Assembly (NCBI RefSeq): GCF_003315485.1
Contig: NZ_QNSE01000016.1
Location: 1 to 64,000, forward strand
Direction: 5' to 3'
Origin: Marinomonas rhizomae
GTDB lineage: Bacteria; Pseudomonadota; Gammaproteobacteria; Pseudomonadales; Marinomonadaceae
DNA length: 64,000 nt
Positions 28,763 to 37,999 of the stretch are shown here, piece after piece. The notes below the pieces were generated by a model that was not told the origin of the DNA, made no database searches, and saw nothing but the letters and a program-made list of their open reading frames with translations. Position 1 is the first letter of the stretch; the number at the start of each line of letters is the position of its first letter. Both the position numbers and the translations under genes were made by a program.

Positions 28763-29538
28763 TGGCTAAATTTGCAGCAAATCTAACCATGTTATTTACC
28801 GATGTGCCGTTCTTAGAACGCTTTGAACGAGCACACAATGCTGGCTTTAAAGCTGTTGAATATCTATTTCCTTATGCTTTTGACGTCGATGTTTTAGCGT
28901 CTAAATTAGAGCAATATGGATTTGAACAGGCTTTGTTTAACATGCCTCCTGGCAACTGGGATGCAGGTGAACGAGGCTTTGCAGCTATTCCAGGCCATGA
29001 AAAAGAATTCCAACAAAGTGTAGAAACCGCTTTAACCTACGCAAAAGCACTTAACTGCAAAAAAGTACATGCGATGTCTGGCATTGTTGATCAAAACTTC
29101 ACCCGTGAAGAACATATCAACACATTCATAAATAACATTCGCTTTGCCGCAGACGAATTTGCTACGCACGGTATCGAGCTCATGATTGAGCCACTGAATA
29201 ACCGTGATGTTCCTAACTATTTTATTGCTCATCAAAGAGAAGCTGCCGAGCTAATAAGGCAAGTAGATCGACCAAACGTCAAACTACAGCTCGACATCTA
29301 TCACGCTCAAATTATGGATGGTGATCTAACCCACCTAATTCAAGATCTTGCCGATGTCACCGGTCATATTCAAATTGCATCTGTCCCTAAAAGACATGAA
29401 CCATCTGAAGGTGAAATCAACTATCCGCATCTATTCAACATATTGGACGAGTCTGGATATAAGGGTTGGATTGGCTGTGAATACAACCCAAAAAACACCA
29501 CAGAAAGTGGCTTAGCTTGGGTAAAACCTTATTTATAA
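28762..29538 (+). CDS. otnI: 2-oxo-tetronate isomerase
   Basis: This 258-residue TIM-barrel protein of the hydroxypyruvate isomerase-like family (E. coli YgbM) opens FAANLTMLFTDVPFLERFERAHNAGFKAVEYLFPY. It has the metal-ligand segments MIEPLNNRDVPNYF, VKLQLDIYHAQIMDGDL and GHIQIASVP, and ends WIGCEYNPKNTTESGLAWVKPYL. It interconverts 2-oxo- and 3-oxo-tetronate. Overlapping stop and start codons with otnC show tight coupling. Confidence 0.94.
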   Translation: MAKFAANLTMLFTDVPFLERFERAHNAGFKAVEYLFPYAFDVDVLASKLEQYGFEQALFNMPPGNWDAGERGFAAIPGHEKEFQQSVETALTYAKALNCKKVHAMSGIVDQNFTREEHINTFINNIRFAADEFATHGIELMIEPLNNRDVPNYFIAHQREAAELIRQVDRPNVKLQLDIYHAQIMDGDLTHLIQDLADVTGHIQIASVPKRHEPSEGEINYPHLFNILDESGYKGWIGCEYNPKNTTESGLAWVKPYL

Positions 29539-29570
29539 AAAATCAAAATAAAAAGTATAAGGATAAAAAT

Positions 29571-30518
29571 ATGAATATTATCATTACTGGCGGAGCTGGT
29601 TTTTTAGGTACTGAACTATTAAAAAATTTATTGGAAAACTTCCCTACAATAAACAGTATTAAAATCATTGATAGAGTTTCATTAAATCCAGACTTGATAA
29701 CAAGTAACAAAATCCAATCTATTATTGCTGATATTACCGTTGCAGAAGAAGTTGAAAAGATCATTGATAAAGAAACAACTCATGTTTTTCATCTTGCGGC
29801 AATCGTATCAAGCCATGCAGAAGAAGATTTTGAACTTGGTATGTTGGTTAATTTAAAAGCGACTCAACTTTTATTGGATCGTTGCCGCGAAGCCAACACA
29901 AATATTCGCTTTGTTTTTTCAAGCTCTCTTGCTGTATTCGGCGGACAACTACCAGAAAAAATCGATTACATGACAGCGATGCAACCTAGTTCATCTTATG
30001 GCACTCAAAAAGCCATCTGTGAATTATTAGTGAATGACTATGCGCGAAAAGGCTTTGTTGATGCTGTATCTGTGCGCTTACCTACCATTTGCATACGCCC
30101 AGGAGCACCAAATAAAGCAGCGTCTTCTTTTGTTAGTGGCATCATTCGCGAGCCCCTAAAGCATGAGAAAACCAACTGTCCAGTAGATCTAAATCTACCG
30201 CTGTGGGTATCCAGCCCAAACACTGTCATTAAAAATATTGTTCATGCCAGCCAGATCAATACAGATCGTTTAGAGGGATTTAGAACCATTAACCTACCCG
30301 GCTTACAAACATCACCAAAAGAAATGATTGAGTGCCTTTCCAGCGAACATGGCGAATCTTATCTTGATTTTATTTCTTATGAAAAAGACTCAAAGATCGA
30401 AAAAATCGTTTCAAGTTGGCCAAGATCCATTAATAACGAAAAAGAGTTATCTCTAGGTTTTATAAAAGATAACAACTTCAATTCGATATTCAGTGAATAT
30501 GTAGAGTCAGTAAAATAA
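29571..30518 (+). CDS. denD: D-erythronate dehydrogenase
   Basis: This 315-residue extended short-chain dehydrogenase has an NAD motif IITGGAGFLGTELL, the catalytic Ser region FVFSSSLAVFGG, and YGTQK carrying Tyr and Lys. DenD oxidises D-erythronate to 2-oxo-tetronate, which then joins the OtnI-OtnK-OtnC route. I use the ATG at 29571 with AAGGATAAAAAT upstream; an in-frame ATG at 29517 lies inside otnI. The C-terminal third is more AT-rich and Lys/Asn-rich than its neighbours. Confidence 0.88.
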   Translation: MNIIITGGAGFLGTELLKNLLENFPTINSIKIIDRVSLNPDLITSNKIQSIIADITVAEEVEKIIDKETTHVFHLAAIVSSHAEEDFELGMLVNLKATQLLLDRCREANTNIRFVFSSSLAVFGGQLPEKIDYMTAMQPSSSYGTQKAICELLVNDYARKGFVDAVSVRLPTICIRPGAPNKAASSFVSGIIREPLKHEKTNCPVDLNLPLWVSSPNTVIKNIVHASQINTDRLEGFRTINLPGLQTSPKEMIECLSSEHGESYLDFISYEKDSKIEKIVSSWPRSINNEKELSLGFIKDNNFNSIFSEYVESVK

Positions 30519-30554
30519 AAAACAATCTCTAATAAAAATAAAGGAAATAAAACC

Positions 30555-32039
30555 ATGCTACCTATATCTGTAATCGGCTTAATAATAGCTGTATTCGTTT
30601 TAATATTTTTAGTATTAAGAACGAGAGTTCATGTATTAATTGCCATGCTAATTGCAGCATGCATTGCCGGTTTAATCGGTGGATTGAGTGTTGATGAAAC
30701 CATGTCAGCCATCAGTAAAGGATTTGGTGGAACATTAGGCGGTATCGGTATTGTTATCGGTTTGGGCGTCATGATGGGAGCGATTTTAGAAACCTCTGGT
30801 GCCGGTGAATCGATTGCCTATCACTTCATCAAATGGCTAGGGAAGAAAAAAGAGGAAATGGCTTTAGCTATTACAGGCTACATCGTCAGTATTCCTGTTT
30901 TTGTGGACAGCGCACTGATAATTTTGTATCCGATTGCTAAGTCTTTAGCAAAAAAATCCGATCGTTCTATCTTAACCTTAACAGTAGCGCTTGCTGGTGG
31001 TTTGGTTGTTGCCCATCACTGTATTCCACCAACACCTGGCCCATTGGGCGTAGCAAGTATCTTTAATGTCGACTTAGCTTCTATGCTTGGTTTTGGTCTG
31101 TTAATCGCCATTCCTTGTGTATACGGTATTGTTTTGTATGCTCGCTGGTTGGAAAAACACTTCCCTGAATTTTCAGTTTCACCAACTTTAGCCGCTGATG
31201 ACGATCTTAAGAAAATCCATGATGATTACATGGCTTCTAAGGAGTCTAAAGAACTTCCTTCGCTGATTAAATCAATCATGCCGATTGTGGTTCCAATTGT
31301 CTTAATTTTAATTAAGTCACTTATGAGTCTTGCCGAGAAACAATTTGGTATGGAAGGCTTATCTACTAGCATCGTTGGTGTTGCTTTTAACTTCCTTGGT
31401 AATCCTATTATTGCGCTTTCAATCAGTACATTACTTGCTGTGTATACGCTAACGCCTTATTTGGATAAAGAGACAACAACCCGAAAACTAGAAGAAGGCA
31501 TATCTACTTGTGGCATCATTCTTTTGGTAACGGGTGCAGGTGGAGCATTAGGCAGCGTATTGCGTGAATCTGGCGCAGGTGCAGAAATTGCTAACCAAAT
31601 TGCTGCTCTTTCTATATCGCCAATCATGATCCCATTCATTATTGCGACCTTAGTTAGAATTATCCAAGGAAGTGGCACGGTGTCGATGATTACTGCAGCC
31701 TCTATCTCAGCGCCAGTACTAGCAGAAATGCAAGGTGTTAACATGCTGTTTGCTGCGTCTGCCGCAACTATGGGTAGTTTGTTCGCTGGTTACTTTAATG
31801 ACAGCCTATTCCACATTGTTAACCGTTTGATGGGCGTTACTGAAGTGAAAAAGCAATTGGTAATCTGGACAGTTCCAACAACGATAGCTTGGGCTATTGG
31901 CGGATCACTTATCATGATCTTGAACCTAATATTCGGCAGCCTAGGAAACATCTACGATCCTGTACTACCGTTACTCGTATTAGCTGGTTGTATCTTGTTT
32001 GTGAAAAGCCAAAGCAAGTCACAAATCAAGACAGCTTAA
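30555..32039 (+). CDS. GntP family permease
   Basis: This 494-residue membrane protein has about 12-14 helices and GntP-family segments such as LGGIGIVIGLGVMMGAILETSGA, IVSIPVFVDSALIIL, VAHHCIPPTPGPLGVA and RIIQGSGTVSMITAASI. It corresponds to E. coli YgbN. It is the probable proton-coupled importer of L-threonate and D-erythronate for this operon, 36 bases after denD. A strong terminator follows. Confidence 0.93.
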   Translation: MLPISVIGLIIAVFVLIFLVLRTRVHVLIAMLIAACIAGLIGGLSVDETMSAISKGFGGTLGGIGIVIGLGVMMGAILETSGAGESIAYHFIKWLGKKKEEMALAITGYIVSIPVFVDSALIILYPIAKSLAKKSDRSILTLTVALAGGLVVAHHCIPPTPGPLGVASIFNVDLASMLGFGLLIAIPCVYGIVLYARWLEKHFPEFSVSPTLAADDDLKKIHDDYMASKESKELPSLIKSIMPIVVPIVLILIKSLMSLAEKQFGMEGLSTSIVGVAFNFLGNPIIALSISTLLAVYTLTPYLDKETTTRKLEEGISTCGIILLVTGAGGALGSVLRESGAGAEIANQIAALSISPIMIPFIIATLVRIIQGSGTVSMITAASISAPVLAEMQGVNMLFAASAATMGSLFAGYFNDSLFHIVNRLMGVTEVKKQLVIWTVPTTIAWAIGGSLIMILNLIFGSLGNIYDPVLPLLVLAGCILFVKSQSKSQIKTA

Positions 32040-32062
32040 TAGATATAATTAAATAAGCATCA

Positions 32063-32095
32063 AAGGGCCGACAGTGAAATGTCGGCCCTTTTTTT
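32063..32095 (+). terminator. Rho-independent terminator of the tetronate operon
   Basis: AAGGGCCGACA (32063-32073) pairs perfectly with TGTCGGCCCTT (32080-32090) across a six-base loop, followed by TTTTT. Confidence 0.95.
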
Positions 32096-32422
32096 ATTAA
32101 GTTTCCAGTCAAAAATTCATGTAAAAATACTGACTACACATTACTTTTTATAACAACGAACGCAATCCTCAGTTTACCTTAAAGCCTCTTACATATCTCT
32201 ACACATAAGAAATAGATTAAAAACAATGCGCACCAAAAAAAGGCAAAACTGACAGTGCAAGCACAAATTAGATGCGTCCATTCATTTCACAAAACCTTAT
32301 CTTAGATATTTTTTATCATTTAAAAACAATAACTTAAAAAAAATATTTTTTTATGTTGCATTTAATCCTTAAATTGATCTACATTAAAAATGTACTTTTT
32401 ATTAAATATACATTTATAGATT
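32096..32422. promoter_or_regulatory. AT-rich promoter region with candidate operator for the amidase operon
   Basis: These 327 bases hold no gene. Next to the amidase start, AAATGTA (32388-32394) is repeated in inverted form as TACATTT (32409-32415). An overlapping smaller palindrome, ACATT-AAA-AATGT, lies at 32381-32393. This looks like a binding site for the double-headed GntR regulator encoded at the other end of the operon; the link is inference. Confidence 0.45.
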
Positions 32423-33793
32423 ATGAAATCATCCAAAATAAAAATGAACATTGACGATTTGCAAGCAGGATTCCGTAAAAAGCAATTTACGCCTTTGGAC
32501 ATTGCTAAATTTGCCTTGGAAAAAGCCAAACAGCATCCAGAAGTGTTTATACAGATATGCGAAACAGAAGCATTGCTACAAGCTCAGCAATCCACTCAAC
32601 GCTGGCTAGATCACGCCCCAATAAGTGAGCTAGATGGCATTCCATTTGGCGTAAAGGACTTATTTGATATTGAGGGCTATATCACCACTAGAGGTTCAAA
32701 ACTTTTCACTGATCCAGCCAATTCAACGGCTCCTCAGGTTTCAGAGTTGCTTAAGTTTGGGGCTGTATTAATTGGCAAAACAAATTTGAGTGAATTTGCT
32801 TATTCTGGATTAGGCCTCAATCCTCACTTTGGAACTCCTACACAAAAAGTAGACAACAGAGACTATATTACTGGTGGGTCATCTTGTGGATCTGCCGCTG
32901 CCGTTATGAAAGGGATTGTATCTTTTGCCCTGGGTACTGATACGGCCGGTTCTATTCGTATTCCATCGTCATACTGTGGGCTGGTGGGGTTTCGAGCATC
33001 AAGTTCACGTTACGACAATTCTAACATTGCCCCCTTATCTCCATCTTTAGACACAACCGGACCTATTTGCGCTTCACTCAAAGATGTTTGTTACATCGAC
33101 AATCTACTAAACCAAAACACGACATCCGTACCACAAAATACGCAATTCAAGCTGGTATTTGACAAGAAGTTCTGCAACCAACTTGCGATGGATGAAGCTA
33201 CAAAAAACGCTTTCTTTACCTCCATTGAGGCACTAAGAAAACATGGCATAAAGGTAGAAAACCATAGGGTAAACACACTTAACCAAACGCTTGAATTAGT
33301 GAATCGTATAGGCTGGCTAGGAAGCATCGAAGCCTATGTCACCTACGAAGACCTTATTAAGCAGTCATTATCATCCATCGACCCCTTGGTTGCCCAGCGC
33401 TTAAAAAACTCTAACCGTATCGAAGCCGCAGATGTATCTCGCTTATATCAGCAAAGGGAAACCTTAAAGAGACAACTGGCTAAAGAGTTAAAAGGCAGCA
33501 CGCTACTGATGCCAACAACACTGACAACAGCTCCGCTGCTATCGGATATTACTCAGTCAGTAGAGTCATTCAATGAACATAATCTTAAAGCACTTCGCTT
33601 AACCATGATTGGAAGCTACTTAGATTGCCCAGGCATTGCGCTACCTAATGGCTTAAATTCCAACGGTTTACCAACAAGTTTACTGCTTTCGCAGTGCTCC
33701 GGTAATGATACCGAGCTCCTTCGTCATGCCATGACGATAGAACCTTTCATTACCTCACTTTTTAATCAAGCAAGAGGAAATAACAATGGCTAA
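32423..33793 (+). CDS. Amidase (amidase signature family; possible half-amidase)
   Basis: This 456-residue amidase-signature enzyme has catalytic Lys78 in PFGVKDLFD, the cis-Ser region [10 protein letters not shown] (Ser153/154), and nucleophile Ser177 in [13 protein letters not shown]. It resembles the AtzE/GatA-like branch in length and layout, with no GatC or GatB beside it. It hydrolyses a small amide. The stop overlaps the next gene, a deacetylase-fold hydrolase of the cyclic-imide-hydrolase type, so a natural role would be cleaving the half-amide made by that enzyme. The start is uncertain: an ATG at 32444 is also possible and neither has a clear ribosome-binding site. Confidence 0.88.
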   Translation: MKSSKIKMNIDDLQAGFRKKQFTPLDIAKFALEKAKQHPEVFIQICETEALLQAQQSTQRWLDHAPISELDGIPFGVKDLFDIEGYITTRGSKLFTDPANSTAPQVSELLKFGAVLIGKTNLSEFAYSGLGLNPHFGTPTQKVDNRDYITGGSSCGSAAAVMKGIVSFALGTDTAGSIRIPSSYCGLVGFRASSSRYDNSNIAPLSPSLDTTGPICASLKDVCYIDNLLNQNTTSVPQNTQFKLVFDKKFCNQLAMDEATKNAFFTSIEALRKHGIKVENHRVNTLNQTLELVNRIGWLGSIEAYVTYEDLIKQSLSSIDPLVAQRLKNSNRIEAADVSRLYQQRETLKRQLAKELKGSTLLMPTTLTTAPLLSDITQSVESFNEHNLKALRLTMIGSYLDCPGIALPNGLNSNGLPTSLLLSQCSGNDTELLRHAMTIEPFITSLFNQARGNNNG

Positions 33794-34664
33794 AGAAATC
33801 TTATGCGCTATCGGTGTTGATGTTGATGCAGTTGCGGGCTGGCTCGGGTCATATGGAGGAGAAGACTCTCCAGACGACATTTCTCGCGGTTTATTCGCAG
33901 GGGAAGTCGGTGCACCACGACTACTCAAACTCTTTAAAGAACAAGAGCTACGAACTACTTGGTTTATTCCAGGCCATTCCGTAGAAACATTTCCAGAGCA
34001 AATGAAAGCGGTGGTTCAAGCCGGTCATGAAATTGGTATACATGGCTACAGTCATGAAAATCCAATCGCCATGACACCAGAACAAGAAGAGATTGTATTA
34101 GACAAATCCATTGAGCTTATTACCAAGTTGTCTGGTAAACGTCCAACAGGCTATGTCGCTCCATGGTGGGAGTTCAGCAATGTTACAAATGAATTGCTAC
34201 TTAAGAAAGGCATCAAGTATGACCACAGCTTAATGCATAACGATTTTCATCCCTATTACGTTCGTGTTGGTGATAAGTGGACAAAAATTGACTACAGCAA
34301 ACACCCTGACGAATGGATGAAACCGCTTGTTCGTGGCGAGGAAACAAACTTGGTTGAAATTCCTGCGAACTGGTATTTGGATGACCTCCCGCCAATGATG
34401 TTTGTGAAAAAATCGCCCAACAGTCATGGCTTTGTTAGCCCTCGACACCTCGGTGAAATGTGGCAAGACCAATTTGATTGGGTCTACAGAGAAAATGATT
34501 ATGCCGCCTTTACCATGACGGTTCACCCTGATGTTTCTGGTCGCCCGCAAGTTCTCTTAATGCTTGAGCGCCTAATTAGTCATATGAAAAGCCATGAGGG
34601 CGTCCGCTTTGTCACTTTCGACGAGATCGCTGACGATTTCCTAAAACGCAACCCAAGAAAATAA
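33786..34664 (+). CDS. Polysaccharide deacetylase-fold hydrolase, HP0310/cyclic imide hydrolase type
   Basis: This 292-residue protein is strikingly like Helicobacter HP0310 (PgdA) from its [22 protein letters not shown] opening to its [14 protein letters not shown] end. The metal site reads D14 (with D12 beside it), H86 and H90 (HGYSH). Family knowledge, from memory: close relatives include bacterial cyclic imide hydrolases, which open succinimide-like rings to half-amides, and HP0310 is reported to act on peptidoglycan. It has no signal peptide, so a cell-wall role is unlikely. The 8-base overlap with an amidase favours a catabolic imide or amide substrate. The exact substrate is unknown. 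Confidence 0.85.
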   Translation: MAKEILCAIGVDVDAVAGWLGSYGGEDSPDDISRGLFAGEVGAPRLLKLFKEQELRTTWFIPGHSVETFPEQMKAVVQAGHEIGIHGYSHENPIAMTPEQEEIVLDKSIELITKLSGKRPTGYVAPWWEFSNVTNELLLKKGIKYDHSLMHNDFHPYYVRVGDKWTKIDYSKHPDEWMKPLVRGEETNLVEIPANWYLDDLPPMMFVKKSPNSHGFVSPRHLGEMWQDQFDWVYRENDYAAFTMTVHPDVSGRPQVLLMLERLISHMKSHEGVRFVTFDEIADDFLKRNPRK

Positions 34665-34683
34665 TAAAATCGGAGCAATCACT

Positions 34684-36048
34684 ATGGACACATTAGGAAC
34701 ACAAAAAGAAGAATCCATACAAGAGCACAAAAAAGCGAAGTGGATTCCAAATAAACTCACCCGTAAAGATGTAAAATTCGCCACTTGGATCGCCTTCATT
34801 GCTTGGGTACTCGCCGTATATGATTTCATTCTATTTGGCACCCTCCTTCCTCAGATGGGAAATGAATACGGATGGTCAGAAATAGAACAAGCTAAAATAG
34901 CCACTTGGGTTGCCGTTGGCGGCGCTATTGTTGCCTTTGCAATTGGTCCGATTGTAGATCGAATGGGAAGGAAGCCAGGGCTGATATTCACTGTCGGTGG
35001 TGCTGGACTATGTTCTTTGTTCACCGCGTTTGGCGCTGGTTTAGGGAAAGGCCCACTAACCATCATTCGATCGGTGGCAGGTCTTGGTTATGCAGAACAA
35101 ACTGTCAATGCAACATATCTCACAGAAATGTATGCGGCTGTCGATGACCCGGAACTGCAGAAGAAAAAAGGCTTCATTTATAGCTTAGTTCAAGGTGGCT
35201 GGCCTATCGGCGCTCTCATCGCAGCAGGCATTACCGCTATTTTACTACCAATAGTCGGTTGGCAAGGTAATTTCATATTTGCGGCTATTCCTTCTTTTAT
35301 TTTGATCTTTTTTGCACTCAAATTAAAAGAAACACCTCAATTCCAAGTACATAAGCGTATCCGTGAATTGCGTGAAGCGGGAGATGATACTTCTGCAAAA
35401 AGCCTCGCTATAGAGCACAAAGTGGACTATGCAGAACATGAAAGCGCTGGTATTGCTGCCGCTTTTAAAGGCACGTCTTTGCGCGCTACGTTGGTTCTTG
35501 GTGGCGCCGTGTTGCTGAATTGGTTTGCCATTCAAGTCTTTAGTGTCCTTGGTACGACAGTCTTAACGCGCGTTCACGATGTGTCATTTGAGAACTCCTT
35601 GATCATCTTGGTCGCTTCTAACTTATTAGGTTACCTTGGGTACATGAGCCACGGTTGGCTAGGCGATAAAATTGGTCGTCGAAACACCATCGCAATTGGC
35701 TGGGCTCTTGGCGGCATTGCCTTTACCGGCATGCTTTACGGACCAAGTAATCAGCTAGCCGTTGTCGCTTTATACGGATTAGGCTTGTTTTTCTTAATAG
35801 GCCCCTATGCGGCGGCGCTTTTCTTCATTAGTGAAAGCTTTCCAACGTCAATCAGAGCGACAGCGGGTGCCATCGTTAATGCAATGGGGCCAATCGGCGC
35901 TATTTTCGCAAGCCTTGGTTCGACTGCTATTTTAAGTAGCGGTGGTGATTGGCAAACATCAGCTTTCCTATTCGGCTCTATACCTTGCTTCTTATCCGGT
36001 CTTCTCATTCTTTTTGCACGCCATGTTGATCCAGCAAGCGTGAAATAA
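34684..36048 (+). CDS. MFS transporter of the metabolite:H+ symporter type
   Basis: This 454-residue protein has a Lys-rich cytoplasmic N-terminus (about 35 residues) and 12 helices. The MFS signature [15 protein letters not shown] lies between helices 2 and 3, and its repeat [17 protein letters not shown] lies in the second half. The sequence resembles carboxylate and sialate symporters. It sits between hydrolases and dehydrogenases in one operon and is the likely importer of the pathway substrate. Confidence 0.9.
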   Translation: MDTLGTQKEESIQEHKKAKWIPNKLTRKDVKFATWIAFIAWVLAVYDFILFGTLLPQMGNEYGWSEIEQAKIATWVAVGGAIVAFAIGPIVDRMGRKPGLIFTVGGAGLCSLFTAFGAGLGKGPLTIIRSVAGLGYAEQTVNATYLTEMYAAVDDPELQKKKGFIYSLVQGGWPIGALIAAGITAILLPIVGWQGNFIFAAIPSFILIFFALKLKETPQFQVHKRIRELREAGDDTSAKSLAIEHKVDYAEHESAGIAAAFKGTSLRATLVLGGAVLLNWFAIQVFSVLGTTVLTRVHDVSFENSLIILVASNLLGYLGYMSHGWLGDKIGRRNTIAIGWALGGIAFTGMLYGPSNQLAVVALYGLGLFFLIGPYAAALFFISESFPTSIRATAGAIVNAMGPIGAIFASLGSTAILSSGGDWQTSAFLFGSIPCFLSGLLILFARHVDPASVK

Positions 36049-36063
36049 CTCCCCTTCACCCAT

Positions 36064-36081
36064 GCCACTCTTTAGAGTGGC
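36064..36081 (+). terminator. Intra-operon hairpin
   Basis: GCCACTC (36064-36070), TTTA, GAGTGGC (36075-36081), then TTTC. The stem is strong but the U-tract is short. It may partly reduce expression of the genes downstream of the MFS gene. Confidence 0.45.
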
Positions 36082-36098
36082 TTTCAAAGGACTTTTAT

Positions 36099-36869
36099 AT
36101 GACAAAAAATACAACACAAGTAGCGCTTATTAGTGGTGCTGCCAGTGGCATTGGCCTAGCTCTGACAAAACTGTATTGCGAGCAAGGTATCAAAGTAGTC
36201 GCGGGCTATTTTGAGAAAGATCCACACTCCCCTGAAGCCGCCGCCAAAACACTTGGTGACGCTGCAGAGAATGCCCTGTGGCTACCCTTAGACGTGTCCT
36301 CAAAAGAATCTGTCTTAGATTTTGTCAACACCGCAGTCACGCAATACGGGGAAATTAACATAGTCGTTGCAAATGCAGGTCTTTTGCGAAGTGCTCCCAT
36401 CGACAAAATGAGTGATGAGCAATGGTACGAAATGATAGATGTCGATTTAACGGGGGTTTTTCGCTTGTTTAGAGATGCTAGCCCGCATCTGGTCGATGGT
36501 GCCAGTTTAGTTGCTATTTCATCTATTGCGGGTGGCGTATACGGCTGGCATGACCATGTTCACTATGCCTCTGCAAAAGCGGGAGTTCCAGGAATTTGCC
36601 GAAGTCTTGCTGTCGAGCTAGCCCATAGAAACATTCGCTGTAATGCCGTCATCCCTGGATTAATTGAAACCCCTCAGTCATTAGACAAAGAAAACTCCTT
36701 AGGACCAGATGGCCTCGCAAAAGCGGCGAAATCTATCCCGCTTGGCCGCGTTGGTCGTCCCGATGAAGTCGCCAACCTTATCGAATTCTTAACATCTGAA
36801 AAATCGTCCTACATAACTGGCCAATCACTGATCGTAGATGGCGGACTGACGGTTAAATGGCCTGAGTAA
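36099..36869 (+). CDS. Short-chain dehydrogenase/reductase (first of two)
   Basis: This 256-residue classical SDR has a TGxxxGxG-type motif [16 protein letters not shown] in [10 protein letters not shown], catalytic Ser in VAISSIAGG, and Tyr/Lys in HYASAKAG. The C-terminus is [15 protein letters not shown]. It oxidises or reduces a hydroxyl/keto group of an unknown intermediate. Its TAA overlaps an ATG of the next reading frame (TAATG), so the two SDRs are translated together. Two different SDRs side by side suggest an epimerisation or two successive redox steps. Confidence 0.88.
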   Translation: MTKNTTQVALISGAASGIGLALTKLYCEQGIKVVAGYFEKDPHSPEAAAKTLGDAAENALWLPLDVSSKESVLDFVNTAVTQYGEINIVVANAGLLRSAPIDKMSDEQWYEMIDVDLTGVFRLFRDASPHLVDGASLVAISSIAGGVYGWHDHVHYASAKAGVPGICRSLAVELAHRNIRCNAVIPGLIETPQSLDKENSLGPDGLAKAAKSIPLGRVGRPDEVANLIEFLTSEKSSYITGQSLIVDGGLTVKWPE

Positions 36870-36880
36870 TGGAGAGTATC

Positions 36881-37627
36881 ATGACATTAGAAAATCAACG
36901 CGCGGTAGTTAGTGGTGCTGGCAGCGGTATAGGTAAAGCCATCGCGATTGAATTCGCGAAGGCTGGCGCCAAATTAGTTCTGACGGACATAAACCCAGCC
37001 ACACTGATTGCGTCGGCAGAATTATGTAAGCAAGAAGGCGCCGAGGTTATTACAGTGATCAGTGACATCAGTACACCAACTGGCGCTATTGCCGGTGTAA
37101 ACCGTTGCGTCATGGAATTTGAAGGCATCGATATTTTGGTCAACAATGCTGGAATTTTAACTCAAGCCCCTTGTGAAGATATATCGTTAAAAATGTGGGA
37201 TGACATGATTAACATCGATCTACGAAGTGTTTTTTTGGCCTCTCAAGCGGCTATTCCACATATGAAGAAACAACAGCATGGGCGCATTATCAATATTTCG
37301 TCTCAATTAGGCATCAAAGGCGGCGCTGAACTTTGTCATTATGTCGCAGCAAAAGCGGGCGTCATTGGCTTAACCAAATCGCTTGCCATTGAATGTGCTT
37401 CTCATGGCGTATTGGTCAATGCTATTGCGCCAGGTCCAATTGAAACCCCTCTTGTCGATGGCATCAGCAGTGCATGGAAAGCGGCGAAAGCAAAAGAGCT
37501 ACCACTAGGGCGCTTTGGTAAAGCCGAAGAAATTGCGCCAACGGCATTACTCCTTGCCAGCTCACCGAGTGGAAACCTTTTTGTCGGCCAAACTCTAGGA
37601 CCTAATTCGGGCGATGTAATGCCCTAA
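36881..37627 (+). CDS. Short-chain dehydrogenase/reductase (second of two)
   Basis: This 248-residue classical SDR has SGAGSGIGKAIAIEF, NNAG in LVNNAGILTQ, Ser in IINISSQLG, and YVAAKAG carrying Tyr and Lys. I start at the ATG at 36881, which has GGAG six bases upstream; an ATG at 36869 inside the preceding stop is possible but has a poorer site. A hairpin follows the stop. The role is as for its neighbour: an oxidoreductase step of the operon's pathway. Confidence 0.88.
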   Translation: MTLENQRAVVSGAGSGIGKAIAIEFAKAGAKLVLTDINPATLIASAELCKQEGAEVITVISDISTPTGAIAGVNRCVMEFEGIDILVNNAGILTQAPCEDISLKMWDDMINIDLRSVFLASQAAIPHMKKQQHGRIINISSQLGIKGGAELCHYVAAKAGVIGLTKSLAIECASHGVLVNAIAPGPIETPLVDGISSAWKAAKAKELPLGRFGKAEEIAPTALLLASSPSGNLFVGQTLGPNSGDVMP

Positions 37628-37635
37628 ACGCTAAC

Positions 37636-37663
37636 GCTGGGAGGTGCCCTTACACCCCCCAGC
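37636..37663 (+). other. Hairpin between SDR2 and the small Cys protein gene
   Basis: GCTGGG-A-GGTG (37636-37646) pairs with CACC-C-CCCAGC (37653-37663) with one A-C mismatch and a six-base loop. No U-tract follows, so processing or partial attenuation is likelier than full termination. Confidence 0.4.
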
Positions 37664-37690
37664 CTAACTTACTTCTACGGAGTGTATTAT

Positions 37691-37999
37691 ATGTGCGGAT
37701 TATGTGGCATTTTTGCAGAGCCAGACCTTTGGAACCAAGATCCCCATTCAGATACTCACAGTCTTCGACGTAATCGACTTATTCAAATTCAATATTTACA
37801 AACTATTTTGTCGCCTAAACGACTAACAATCCGTGACATACATGGTACGAATTATCTACTCGAAGACCTAAAAGGCAATCAAGTGCTCTTTTCAAATTTA
37901 CATGAGCTGTGGCGCAGTATTGAGTCTTTTATCGGCGAAGCGTTAGACCCACTCGATCCAAACCTTTACAAGCACCTATCCATGGAGTTAGAGAAATGA
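37691..37999 (+). CDS. Small protein with class II amidotransferase-like N-terminus (MCGLCGIF)
   Basis: The ATG at 37691 has GGAG eight bases upstream; a GTG at 37682 lies inside that ribosome-binding site and is rejected as start. The 102-residue product begins Met-Cys-Gly-Leu-Cys-Gly-Ile-Phe, the nucleophile end of class II glutamine amidotransferases and asparagine synthetases. The rest (RRNRLIQIQYLQTILSPKRL, DIHGTNYLLEDL, DPLDPNLYKHL) lacks the other parts of that 200-residue domain. I know of no function. It overlaps the CobW gene by four bases, implying partnership. It may be a substrate, partner or metal-binding client, with Cys2 and Cys5 as possible ligands. Confidence 0.75.
   Translation: MCGLCGIFAEPDLWNQDPHSDTHSLRRNRLIQIQYLQTILSPKRLTIRDIHGTNYLLEDLKGNQVLFSNLHELWRSIESFIGEALDPLDPNLYKHLSMELEK

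Noticed and set aside
29517..29570. Earlier in-frame start for denD
   Set aside because: It lies inside otnI and adds a Lys/Asn-rich stretch before the Rossmann motif that the family lacks.
33786..34664. Naming the deacetylase-fold protein PgdA (peptidoglycan deacetylase)
   Set aside because: No export signal, and the amidase context points to a small-molecule substrate.
37682..37690. GTG start for the small Cys protein
   Set aside because: The GTG is part of the ribosome-binding site of the ATG at 37691, and it would bury the N-terminal Cys.
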